Shown: positions 7,542 through 14,726 of the stretch, piece after piece
How the letters are laid out: each line of letters opens with the position of its first letter
Position numbering within the stretch: position 1 is the stretch's first letter
NCBI RefSeq assembly: GCF_004307015.1
Contig: NZ_SIJL01000004.1
Span: 1-64,000, forward strand
Direction of reading: 5' to 3'
DNA: 64,000 bases
Source of the DNA: Thermus thermamylovorans
Lineage (GTDB): Bacteria; Deinococcota; Deinococci; Deinococcales; Thermaceae
Notes under the pieces: model-generated
Told to the model about the DNA's origin: nothing
The model's database searches: none
What the model saw: only the letters and a program-made list of their open reading frames with translations
Translations under genes and position numbers: made by a program

Positions 7542-9215
7542 TTAGCCCTCCACCTGCCGCACCTCCAGAGCCCGCAAGCGGTTCGCCGCCGCCCCCAGGT
7601 CCAAGGGGCGCAACCCGGCGAGCTCCGGCGCCTCCTCCAGGGCGAAGAGGTCTTCCCCCCTCAGGACCTCTTCCGCCAGGAGGCGGAGGGGCTTCCGACC
7701 ATCCGCCAAGCCCTGGAGCCTGCGGAAAAGGCCCCCCAGGGCCCGCACCTGGCCTCCCTCGAAGAGGTCCAGGGCGGAGAGGTCCACCACCTCCTCCCCA
7801 TAGAGGAGTTCCCGCAGGCCCCGCCCCTTGACCCGGGCTTTTCTACCCCGGCTGGGGTCAAAGCTTTGCGGCAAGGGGGCCCGGTCCACGGGGCGCAAGG
7901 GGTAGCGGGGTTCCCCGTAGGTGCGGCCCGTGGGGCGGGCCGCCGCCACCCGTCGGGCCTCCGCCGTGACCTCCTGGGGGCGGTACTCCTCCATGAGGAT
8001 CACCGTGTCCGCCAGCTCCAGGTAGTCCCCCACGCCCCCCACCACCAGGACCAGGCTCACCCCCAAGGCCCTGAGGTCCCCCACCCGGTCTATGAGGGGG
8101 GTGAGGGTTTCCCGGCGCACCAGGGCCTGCATGCGGGCGTCCCGCACCAGGAGGTTGGTGGCGGAGGTGTCCTCGTCCAGGAGGAGGAGGCGCGCCCCGA
8201 GCTCCAGGGCCTCCAGGATCCCGGCCGCCAGGCTGGTGGAGCCGGAGGCGTCCTCGGTGGAAAAAAAGGAGGTGTCCTGCCCCCGGGGGAGGTCGTGGAC
8301 GAAAGGCCTGAGGTCCACGCCCCTGACGCTCCGCCCGTCCTCGGACTGCACCCGCTGGGCGGTGGCCTCGGTCACCACCCACTCCCGCCCGTCCCCAGGC
8401 ACGTGGGGGAAGACCCCGTGGACCAGGGCCTCGAGGAGGGTCGTCTTCCCGTGGAAGCCCCCGCCGGTGATGAGGGTAAGGCCCTGGGGGATCCCCATGC
8501 CCACCACCTCGCCCGCGTGGGGCACCCGGAAGGCCACCCGCAAGGCGGGGGGGCTTTGGAAGGGAACCGCCCCCCGGAGGGGCCTCTGGCTCACCCCGCT
8601 TTCCCGGGGAAGGATGGCCCCTTCCCCCACGAAGGCCACGAGGCCCCGCTCAGGGAGGCGCTCCTGGAGGAAGGCGAAGTCCTCCGCCTGGCGCACGTGG
8701 CGAAGAAGCGCGGCCCGGTCCAGCTCCGGAAGAAGCCCGCGGAGATGGCCCACCAAGGCGCGGAAAAGCCTTTCCGCCTCCTTGCCCAGGATGCGCCGCC
8801 CCGCCGCGGGCAGGCCCACGCGGAAGCGCAGAAAAAGCCCCTCCGGGGCGAGGTGAGCCCCCGCGCGCTTCAGCACCTTGGGGCTTTCCACCTCCACCCG
8901 CACCTCCCCCGAGCGGCCGCTGCCCCCGGCGCCTAGGCCGCGGAGGCGGGCCCTGAGGGCCCTGAGGAGGAAGTCCTCCACCGCCACCTTCCCCTCAGGC
9001 CGGGTGTGGACCCACAAAGGCTCCAGGAGCCGGGGCGGATAGCGCACCTCCAAGACGCTGGGGGTGGCGAAGGGATCCCCCTGCACGTAGACGAAGCGCA
9101 GGTCCAGGTCCTCCCCGCGCCAGACCCCCTTCAGGTCCTTGTAGGCGGGATAGGGGCGGCCCTCGAGGGCCTGCAGGAAGACAGGAAGATCGTCCAGGCA
9201 GGACACAGAGGGCAT
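7542..9215 (-). CDS. Predicted ABC-class ATPase (COG3044/PF09818 type)
   Basis: A 557-residue soluble protein. The conserved N-terminal segment AYKDLKG…VQGDPFATPS marks this family of predicted ATPases. The nucleotide site is GGGFHGKTTLLEAL (Walker A, near residue 260). LLLLDEDTSATNLLVRD (near residue 345) is a Walker B followed by a D-loop-like segment, with EDASGSTSLAAGILEALE before it. No membrane segments or partner permease are present, so it is not a transport component. The molecular function is unknown. The ATG at 9215 overlaps a TAGAAT box (9219-9214); if that -10 is real, a leaderless GTG at 9206 is the true start. It is divergent from the SBP56 gene. Confidence 0.8.
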   Translation of the reverse strand: MPSVSCLDDLPVFLQALEGRPYPAYKDLKGVWRGEDLDLRFVYVQGDPFATPSVLEVRYPPRLLEPLWVHTRPEGKVAVEDFLLRALRARLRGLGAGGSGRSGEVRVEVESPKVLKRAGAHLAPEGLFLRFRVGLPAAGRRILGKEAERLFRALVGHLRGLLPELDRAALLRHVRQAEDFAFLQERLPERGLVAFVGEGAILPRESGVSQRPLRGAVPFQSPPALRVAFRVPHAGEVVGMGIPQGLTLITGGGFHGKTTLLEALVHGVFPHVPGDGREWVVTEATAQRVQSEDGRSVRGVDLRPFVHDLPRGQDTSFFSTEDASGSTSLAAGILEALELGARLLLLDEDTSATNLLVRDARMQALVRRETLTPLIDRVGDLRALGVSLVLVVGGVGDYLELADTVILMEEYRPQEVTAEARRVAAARPTGRTYGEPRYPLRPVDRAPLPQSFDPSRGRKARVKGRGLRELLYGEEVVDLSALDLFEGGQVRALGGLFRRLQGLADGRKPLRLLAEEVLRGEDLFALEEAPELAGLRPLDLGAAANRLRALEVRQVEG

Positions 9216-9247
9216 TCTACCCCGGCGGGCCTGAGAGCCCGGGGGGT

Positions 9248-9291
9248 TTGTGGAAAGATACCCCTTCTGCCTATAGTACAAGGGGTATACT
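9248..9291. promoter_or_regulatory. SBP56 promoter inside an inverted repeat
   Basis: Plus strand: TTGTGG (9248-9253), 18 bases, TATAGT (9272-9277). ATACCCCTT (9258-9266) and AAGGGGTAT (9280-9288) form a perfect 9-base inverted repeat with a 13-base centre that contains the -10 box, a position suited to repression. A second -10-like TATACT (9286-9291) and a minus-strand TATCTT (9260-9255) follow the two arms. AGGGGTA/TACCCC arms recall CsoR-type copper operators, but the spacing here is wider, so that link is only a guess. Confidence 0.55.
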
Positions 9292-9317
9292 GGGCCCGTA
9301 CCCAAGGAGGTGAAGCC

Positions 9318-10706
9318 ATGGCCCTTTGGCGACCCGACCCCACCTTCTACCCCACCCCCCGGGCGGCGGCCAAGGCCCCGCCGGAAGAGCTGGCCTACGT
9401 GGTCTTCCTGAACGCCGACCGCAGCCAGCCCGACGCCATCCAGGTGGTGGATGTGAACCCCGCCTCCTCCACCTACGGCCAGGTGGTGGGACAGGCCCCA
9501 ATGCCCTATGCAGGAGGGGAGCTCCACCACTTCGGCTGGAACGCCTGCAGCTCCATGCTCTGTCCCGGGGCCCCCCACCCCCATCTGGAAAGGCGCTACC
9601 TGGTGGTCCCCGACATCAAGACCTCCCACATCGCCATCCTGGACACCCGGCCCGACCCCACCCGCCCCCAGGTGGTCAAGGTCATCCCCCCGGAGGAGCT
9701 CCACGAGCGCACCGGGTACAGCCGCCCCCATACCGTCCACTGCGGCCCCGAGGGGATCTACATCTCCGCCCTGGGGGGCCCCGAGGGCCAAGGTCCCGGG
9801 GGGATCCTGATCCTGGACCACGAGACCTTCGAACCCCTGGGCCGCTGGGAGATCGACCGAGGGGGGCAGTACCTGCACTACGACTTCTGGTGGCACCTGG
9901 GGTACGACGTCCTCCTTTCCAGCGAGTGGGGCACCCCGGAGATGGTGGAGGGGGGCGTCCTGGGGGAGGCCCTCCTCCAGGGGCAGTACGGCCGCCGCCT
10001 GCACCTTTGGGACCTGCAGGGGAGGCGGCTCCTGCAAACGCTGGACCTGGGCCCCGAGAACCAGATGGTCCTGGAGCTCCGCCCCGCCCACGACCCTACC
10101 CGGGCCTACGGCTTCGTGAACGTGGTCCTCTCCCTAAAGGACCTCTCCAGTTCCATCTGGCTCTGGTACCGGCAAAACGGCTCTTGGCAGGTGCGGAAGG
10201 TCATCGAGATCCCCGCGGAGCCCGCGGAGGCGGAAGCCCTGCCGGAGATCCTCAGACCCTTTGGGGCCGTACCCCCCCTGGTCACCGACATCGCCCTAAG
10301 CGTGGATGACCGCTTCCTCTACGTGGCCTGCTGGGGCACAGGGGAGCTCCGGCAGTACGAGGTCTCCGATCCCTTCCGCCCCCGGCTCACCGGCCGGCTG
10401 GAGATCGGGGGCATCCTCCGCAAGGCGGGCCACCCCCAGGCCCCCGGGCCCTTAAACGGCGGCCCCCAGATGGTGGAGGTGAGCCGGGACGGGCGCCGGG
10501 TCTACTTCACCAACTCCCTCTACCTTCCCTGGGACGCCCAGTTCTACCCCGAGGGCATCCGGGGCTTTATGGCCAAGGCCCTGGCCCACCCCGAGGGGGG
10601 GCTGGCCTGGGACGAGGGGTTCTTCCTGGACCTCGGGCCCCACCGGGCCCACCAGATCCGCCTCCAGGGCGGGGATGCCTCCAGCGACTCCTACTGCTTC
10701 CCCTGA
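9318..10706 (+). CDS. SBP56-family protein, methanethiol oxidase-like
   Basis: A 462-residue protein of the selenium-binding protein 56 family, a beta-propeller. Characterised members (human SELENBP1, bacterial MtoX) oxidise methanethiol to formaldehyde, hydrogen sulfide and hydrogen peroxide, and the bacterial enzyme is a copper protein. Family features include ELHHFGWNACSSMLCPG near residue 65, SRPHTVHCGPEG near 135, YDFWWHLGYDVLLSSEWG near 193, and the C-terminal APGPLNGGPQMVEVSRDGRRV. No signal peptide is visible, whereas MtoX is periplasmic. ATG at 9318 is chosen because AAGGAGG lies seven bases upstream. The stop codon overlaps the start of the following membrane-protein gene, indicating translational coupling. 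Confidence 0.88.
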   Translation: MALWRPDPTFYPTPRAAAKAPPEELAYVVFLNADRSQPDAIQVVDVNPASSTYGQVVGQAPMPYAGGELHHFGWNACSSMLCPGAPHPHLERRYLVVPDIKTSHIAILDTRPDPTRPQVVKVIPPEELHERTGYSRPHTVHCGPEGIYISALGGPEGQGPGGILILDHETFEPLGRWEIDRGGQYLHYDFWWHLGYDVLLSSEWGTPEMVEGGVLGEALLQGQYGRRLHLWDLQGRRLLQTLDLGPENQMVLELRPAHDPTRAYGFVNVVLSLKDLSSSIWLWYRQNGSWQVRKVIEIPAEPAEAEALPEILRPFGAVPPLVTDIALSVDDRFLYVACWGTGELRQYEVSDPFRPRLTGRLEIGGILRKAGHPQAPGPLNGGPQMVEVSRDGRRVYFTNSLYLPWDAQFYPEGIRGFMAKALAHPEGGLAWDEGFFLDLGPHRAHQIRLQGGDASSDSYCFP

Positions 10707-11293
10707 TGGAACTCTGGACCGGCCTGGCCCTCTTGGGGTTGCTCCACGGCCTGAACCCGGCCATGGGCTGGCTCATGGCCGCGGCCCGGGGGTGGTGGGA
10801 GGGGCACTGGCGGGGGGTGGCCCAGGCCCTTCCCCCCATCGGCCTGGGCCACCTGGCGGGGGTGGCCCTCTCCCTTCTCCCCCTCCTGGCCCTGAACCTC
10901 CTCCTGCCCCAGGAGTGGGTGCTGGGGCCCGTAGGGCTGGCCTTGGTGGGCCTGGGCCTCCTCCGCTGGCGGAGGGCCCGCCACCCCCGGGTCCGTTCCC
11001 AGGCGGGAGGGAAGGAGCTTTTCCTCTGGTCCGGCCTCCTGGCCTTCGGCCACGGGGCCGGGGCCATGCTCCTGCCCCTCTGCCTCTCCGGGCCTCCCCT
11101 ACCCCTCTTCGGCCTGGAGGCGGTCCTCTTCCACAGCCTGGTGGCTTTCGCCGCCACGGGGGCCGCCGCCTTTTTGGTCTTCCGCCTGGGGGCGGAGGTG
11201 ATCCCTCGGCTTTGGCCCAACCACGAACGGATCTGGGCCCTAGCCCTCGCGGGCATGGGGTTTTTCAGCCTGGCCAAGGGCCTTTCCGCCTGA
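10706..11293 (+). CDS. Small polytopic membrane protein coupled to SBP56
   Basis: A 195-residue hydrophobic protein with about five or six membrane segments. TGLALLGLLHGLNPAMGWL at the N-terminus and FGHGAGAMLLPLCLSG near residue 113 each contain a histidine next to glycine in a membrane helix. This is loosely reminiscent of metal or sulfite permease families (HupE/UreJ, RcnA, TauE), but I cannot assign it to one. The ATG overlaps the stop codon of the SBP56 gene (TGATG), so the two are almost certainly co-translated. A role in export of the product, or in metal supply to the SBP56 enzyme, is inference from context only. A GC-rich hairpin follows. Confidence 0.8.
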   Translation: MELWTGLALLGLLHGLNPAMGWLMAAARGWWEGHWRGVAQALPPIGLGHLAGVALSLLPLLALNLLLPQEWVLGPVGLALVGLGLLRWRRARHPRVRSQAGGKELFLWSGLLAFGHGAGAMLLPLCLSGPPLPLFGLEAVLFHSLVAFAATGAAAFLVFRLGAEVIPRLWPNHERIWALALAGMGFFSLAKGLSA

Positions 11294-11302
11294 GGGCTTA
11301 GG

Positions 11303-11330
11303 GCCGGGTCCCCGGGTGCCCGCGCCCGGC
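11303..11330. terminator. GC-rich hairpin between convergent genes
   Basis: GCCGGG (11303-11308) pairs with CCCGGC (11325-11330), shortly after the membrane-protein stop codon. There is no T-run, so termination is only probable. The rest of 11331-11502 is GC-rich non-coding sequence in which I see no convincing gene, RNA or riboswitch. Confidence 0.3.
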
Positions 11331-11502
11331 GGTTGCCCCGGCGGGGAGGGCTGGCACCGTCCCTTGCGGACCCCGGCCGCGTGGGGGTCCTGGGGAAGGC
11401 GCAGGCACGGCTTCCGCCCCGGGCGGTGGGGAAAGGGGACACGGAGCGAGGGCGCACCCACAGGCCCTTCTGGGGCCCCGTCACGGTGCAAGCCGGTAGG
11501 GC

Positions 11503-12822
11503 TCAGAGGGCTTCCACCTCTACCTGCCAGAGGGCGCGGGAAAGCCGCTCTACACCCTCCAAGAACTCCTCCTCCCGAATGGTGAGGGGCGGGGCCACGA
11601 GGAGTACGTTGTGCTTGGCCATGAGGTAGACCCCCTCCCCCAGGAGGGCCCGGAGGAGGGCCCGCATGGGGGGGCTGGGGGGGGCGTGCCAGGGGGAGAG
11701 GGGCTCCTTGCTCTTTCGGTCCTTGACCAGCTCCAGGGCGTAGAAGGCCCCTAGCCCCCGCACCTCCCCCACCAGGGGGTGCTGGGCCACCAGGGAGGCC
11801 AGGGCCTCCCGGAAAAAGCCCTCCAGGGAGCGGACCCGGGCAAAAATCCCCTCCTCCCGGTAGGCCTCGAGGGCGGCGAGCCCCGCGGCCACCGCCAGGG
11901 GATGGCCCGAGTAGGTGTGCCCTGTGGGCAAGGGGTGCTCGTCAAAAAAGCGGGCCAGGCCCTCCCGCACCAGCACCCCGCCCAGGGGCACGTAGGCGGA
12001 GGTGACCCCCTTGGCGAAGGTGATGAGGTCGGGCACCACCCGGAAGCGCTCCGCGGCAAAGGCCGCCCCCACGCGGCCAAAACCGGTCATCACCTCGTCG
12101 AAGACCAGGAGGATGCCGTGCCGGTCGCAAAGGGCCCGCACCCCCTCCAGGTACCCTTCCGGGTAGACGATGACCCCGTTGGAGCCCACCACCGGCTCCA
12201 GGAAGATGGCCGCGACCCGCTGGGGATCCTCGTGGAGGAGGACCCTTTCCAGGTGCTCCAGGGCCCGCCACGCCTCCTCTTTGGGATCCTCCGTGAAAAA
12301 GGGGCTCCGGTACGGGTAAGGGGCGAAGAAGTGCACCACCCCCGGCACCCCCGGCTCCGCCGGCCAGCGGCGGTTTTCCCCGGTGAGGCTGGCCGAGGCG
12401 TGGGTGGCCCCGTGGAAGGACCGGTAGGCGGCGAGCACCTTGGGCCGCCCGGTGAGGTGGCGGACGAACTTCAGGGCGTCCTCGTTGGCCTCCGTGCCCG
12501 AAGGGGTGAAGAAGACCCGGCCCCCCTCGGGCCAGGGGGCGAGGTCGGAGAGGGCCTTCCCCAGGAGGGCCCGCCCGTCGTGGAAGAGGCCCGGGGCGGC
12601 GTAGGCGAGCCTTGCGGCCTGCTCCGCAATCGCCCGCACCAGCTTAGGGTGGGCGTGGCCCAGGTTCACCGCCACCAGGCCCGCGGAGAGGTCCAGGTAG
12701 CGGCGCCCTTCCCGGTCGTAGAGCCAGACCCCCTCCCCCCGGACCACCACCGGGGCCTCGTGGCCTCCCTGGGCCACCCAGGGGGTGAGGACATGCCTCT
12801 TGTGCAGGGTTTTCAGATCCAT
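11503..12822 (-). CDS. Class III (PLP) aminotransferase
   Basis: A 439-residue fold-type I PLP enzyme that moves an amino group between an omega-amine or amino acid and a keto acid. The cofactor-binding lysine is in LITFAKGVTSAYVPLGG; FTPSGTEANEDALKFVR and VFDEVMTGFGRVGAAFA are the usual class III signatures. The sequence HAHPKLVRAIAEQ and the overall form recall beta-alanine/taurine-pyruvate type enzymes, but the substrate cannot be set from sequence. ATG at 12822 follows TATAAT (12837-12832) by nine bases, so the mRNA has almost no leader. Upstream in-frame codons are excluded by that promoter. It is divergent from galK, with 33 bases between starts. Confidence 0.88.
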   Translation of the reverse strand: MDLKTLHKRHVLTPWVAQGGHEAPVVVRGEGVWLYDREGRRYLDLSAGLVAVNLGHAHPKLVRAIAEQAARLAYAAPGLFHDGRALLGKALSDLAPWPEGGRVFFTPSGTEANEDALKFVRHLTGRPKVLAAYRSFHGATHASASLTGENRRWPAEPGVPGVVHFFAPYPYRSPFFTEDPKEEAWRALEHLERVLLHEDPQRVAAIFLEPVVGSNGVIVYPEGYLEGVRALCDRHGILLVFDEVMTGFGRVGAAFAAERFRVVPDLITFAKGVTSAYVPLGGVLVREGLARFFDEHPLPTGHTYSGHPLAVAAGLAALEAYREEGIFARVRSLEGFFREALASLVAQHPLVGEVRGLGAFYALELVKDRKSKEPLSPWHAPPSPPMRALLRALLGEGVYLMAKHNVLLVAPPLTIREEEFLEGVERLSRALWQVEVEAL

Positions 12823-12831
12823 GCTTTCCGG

Positions 12832-12849
12832 ATTATACGGCCCTAGAAT
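12832..12849. promoter_or_regulatory. Divergent leaderless promoters (aminotransferase / galK)
   Basis: Minus strand: TATAAT (12837-12832), nine bases before the aminotransferase ATG. Plus strand: TAGAAT (12844-12849), then GGGGTC and the galK ATG. Neither has a clear -35 box. The two -10 boxes are six bases apart, so the two promoters probably compete. Confidence 0.6.
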
Positions 12850-12855
12850 GGGGTC

Positions 12856-13899
12856 ATGGGCTTTCAAGAGGTTTTCGGGGCCCTGCCCGAGGCCAGCGCC
12901 CGGGCCCCGGGGCGGGTGAACCTCCTGGGCGAGCACACGGACTACCAGGAGGGCTACGTCCTCCCCACCCCTCTTCCCCTCTTCGCCCACGTGGAGGCGG
13001 GCCGGGCCGAGGGACGGGTGGAGGCCTACAGCGAAACCCTCAAGGAGCTTCGGACTAGACCCCTGGGAAGCCCCCCCCAGGGGGACTTCCTGGACTACCT
13101 CCTGGGCGTAGTCCACGCCCTCCGGGAGGCGGGGCATGGGGTGCCGGGGGCCCGCTTCTACGTGCGGAGCGAGGTCCCCATAGGGGCCGGGCTCTCCAGC
13201 TCCGCGGCCCTGGAGGTGGCCGCCCTCAAGGCCCTCCGGGCCCTCTACCGCCTGCCCCTGGGCGATCTGGAGGTGGCCCTCCTGGCCCAGAAGGCCGAGG
13301 TGGCCTACGTGGGGGTGCGCTGCGGGGTCATGGACCAGATGGCGGCAAGCCTGGGGGAGGTGGGCAAAGCCCTCTTCCTGGACACCCGCACCCTGGCCCA
13401 CGAGAACCTGCCCCTGCCCCCGGGGGTGCGGGTGGCGGTGCTGGACCTGGGCCTGGGGCGCCGCCTGGCGGAAGCGGGGTACAACGAGAGGCGCCAGGAG
13501 GCGGAGGAGGCGGCGCGGAGGCTAGGGGTGCGCGCCCTTAGGGACGTGGCCGACCTCTGCCTGGTGGAAAGCCTCCCCCCGCCCCTGGACCGGCGGGCGC
13601 GGCACGTGGTGGGGGAGAACCTGCGGGTGCTAAGGGGGGTGGAGGCCCTTAGGCGGGGGGATGCCCGGGCCCTTGGGGAGCTCATGACGCAAAGCCACCA
13701 CTCCCTGGCCCAGGACTACGGGGTGAGCCTCCCCGAGCTGGACGCCCTGGTGGAGGCCGCCCTGGAGGCCGGGGCCTATGGGGCCAAGCTCACGGGGGCG
13801 GGGTTTGGCGGGGCGGTGGTGGCCCTGGTGCCGGAAGCGAGCCTGGCCGCCTTCCGGGAGGCCCTTCTGGCCCGCTTTCCCGGCCTCAGGATCCTATAG
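12856..13899 (+). CDS. galK: Galactokinase
   Basis: A 347-residue GHMP kinase that phosphorylates galactose to galactose 1-phosphate (Leloir pathway). The galactokinase signature GRVNLLGEHTDY is at residues 19-30, the ATP loop PIGAGLSSSAALE near 112, and GVRCGVMDQMAAS near 153. The C-terminal KLTGAGFGGAVVAL (motif 3) is complete. It is shorter than the E. coli enzyme (about 382) but normal for this lineage. The ATG follows TAGAAT-GGGGTC directly, so the transcript is probably leaderless and no ribosome site is expected. No galT or galE is adjacent, although UDP-galactopyranose mutase near 62630 shows that galactose metabolism matters in this organism. The 3' end overlaps coxM by 14 bases. Confidence 0.95.
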   Translation: MGFQEVFGALPEASARAPGRVNLLGEHTDYQEGYVLPTPLPLFAHVEAGRAEGRVEAYSETLKELRTRPLGSPPQGDFLDYLLGVVHALREAGHGVPGARFYVRSEVPIGAGLSSSAALEVAALKALRALYRLPLGDLEVALLAQKAEVAYVGVRCGVMDQMAASLGEVGKALFLDTRTLAHENLPLPPGVRVAVLDLGLGRRLAEAGYNERRQEAEEAARRLGVRALRDVADLCLVESLPPPLDRRARHVVGENLRVLRGVEALRRGDARALGELMTQSHHSLAQDYGVSLPELDALVEAALEAGAYGAKLTGAGFGGAVVALVPEASLAAFREALLARFPGLRIL

Positions 13900-14716
13900 C
13901 CTGGTCCACGGCCCGCCGGGTGAGGACCCTGAGGAGGTGGAGGCGGTACTCGGCGCTGGCGAAACGGTCCTCGGCCAAGGGGTCCTGGGGGGTATAGTCC
14001 CGGAGGGCCTCCTCCAGGGCCTTAAGCCCCTCAGCCTTTAGCCTGTCCTCTACCTCGAGGAGGCGGAAGGGCCGGTAGCCCGCCCCGGTGACCCCGAGGC
14101 GCAGGTCCTCCACCCGCTCCCCATCCGCCTTGAGGGCCACGGCCACCCCCACCACGGCGTAGCCCGAGGCGGGATGGGGAAACTTCTGGTAGGCGAAGCG
14201 GTACCCGGGGAGGCCGGGAAGCCAGACGCCTACCAGGACCTCCCCGGGGTCCAAGGCCGTCTGGAACATCCCCTGGAAGAAGTCCCGGGCGGGGATCCGC
14301 CGCTCCCCCGAAGGCCCCCGGGCCACGATCGCCGCCTCCAGGGCCAGGATGCCCGCTGGGTAGTCCGCGGCGGGGTCGGCGTGGGCCAGGCTTCCCCCCA
14401 GGGTGCCCAGGTTGCGCACCGCCGGGTCCCCGATGTGCCGGGCCACCAAGGGTAGGAGGGGCAAGGAGGAGCGCTCCACCTCCCGGTGGGTGGTGAGGGC
14501 CCCCACCCAGTGCCCCCCGTCCGCCGGGCGGATACCCCGGAGCTCGGCCAGGCGGCCGATGTCCACCAGGAGGGAAGGGGCGCTCAGGCGGAGCTTCATG
14601 GCGGGAAGCAGGGAGTGCCCTCCCGCCAGGAGCTTGGCCTCGGGGTTCTCCGCCAGGATCCTCAACGCCTCGTCCAGGCTCGTAGCCCGCACGTACCGGA
14701 AGCTTGCCGGATACAT
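13886..14716 (-). CDS. FAD-binding subunit of CO dehydrogenase/xanthine dehydrogenase-type hydroxylase
   Basis: A 276-residue medium subunit (CoxM/CutM type) that carries electrons from the Fe-S subunit to an acceptor. The FAD pyrophosphate motifs are AGGHSLLPAMKLRL near residue 31 and NLGTLGGSLAHADPAADYPA near 101. Fourth gene of a coxG-coxS-coxL-coxM order on the minus strand, starting ten bases after coxL. In characterised form I CO dehydrogenases the gene order is usually M-S-L, so M-last is a variant. The 3' end overlaps the convergent galK. Confidence 0.9.
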   Translation of the reverse strand: MYPASFRYVRATSLDEALRILAENPEAKLLAGGHSLLPAMKLRLSAPSLLVDIGRLAELRGIRPADGGHWVGALTTHREVERSSLPLLPLVARHIGDPAVRNLGTLGGSLAHADPAADYPAGILALEAAIVARGPSGERRIPARDFFQGMFQTALDPGEVLVGVWLPGLPGYRFAYQKFPHPASGYAVVGVAVALKADGERVEDLRLGVTGAGYRPFRLLEVEDRLKAEGLKALEEALRDYTPQDPLAEDRFASAEYRLHLLRVLTRRAVDQAIGS

Positions 14717-14726
14717 AACCGCCTCC

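Noticed and set aside
11294-11502. Possible riboswitch or small RNA in the GC-rich gap after the SBP56 operon
   Set aside because: I looked for cobalamin- and TPP-type core motifs on both strands and found none; the genes ending at both sides need only terminators.
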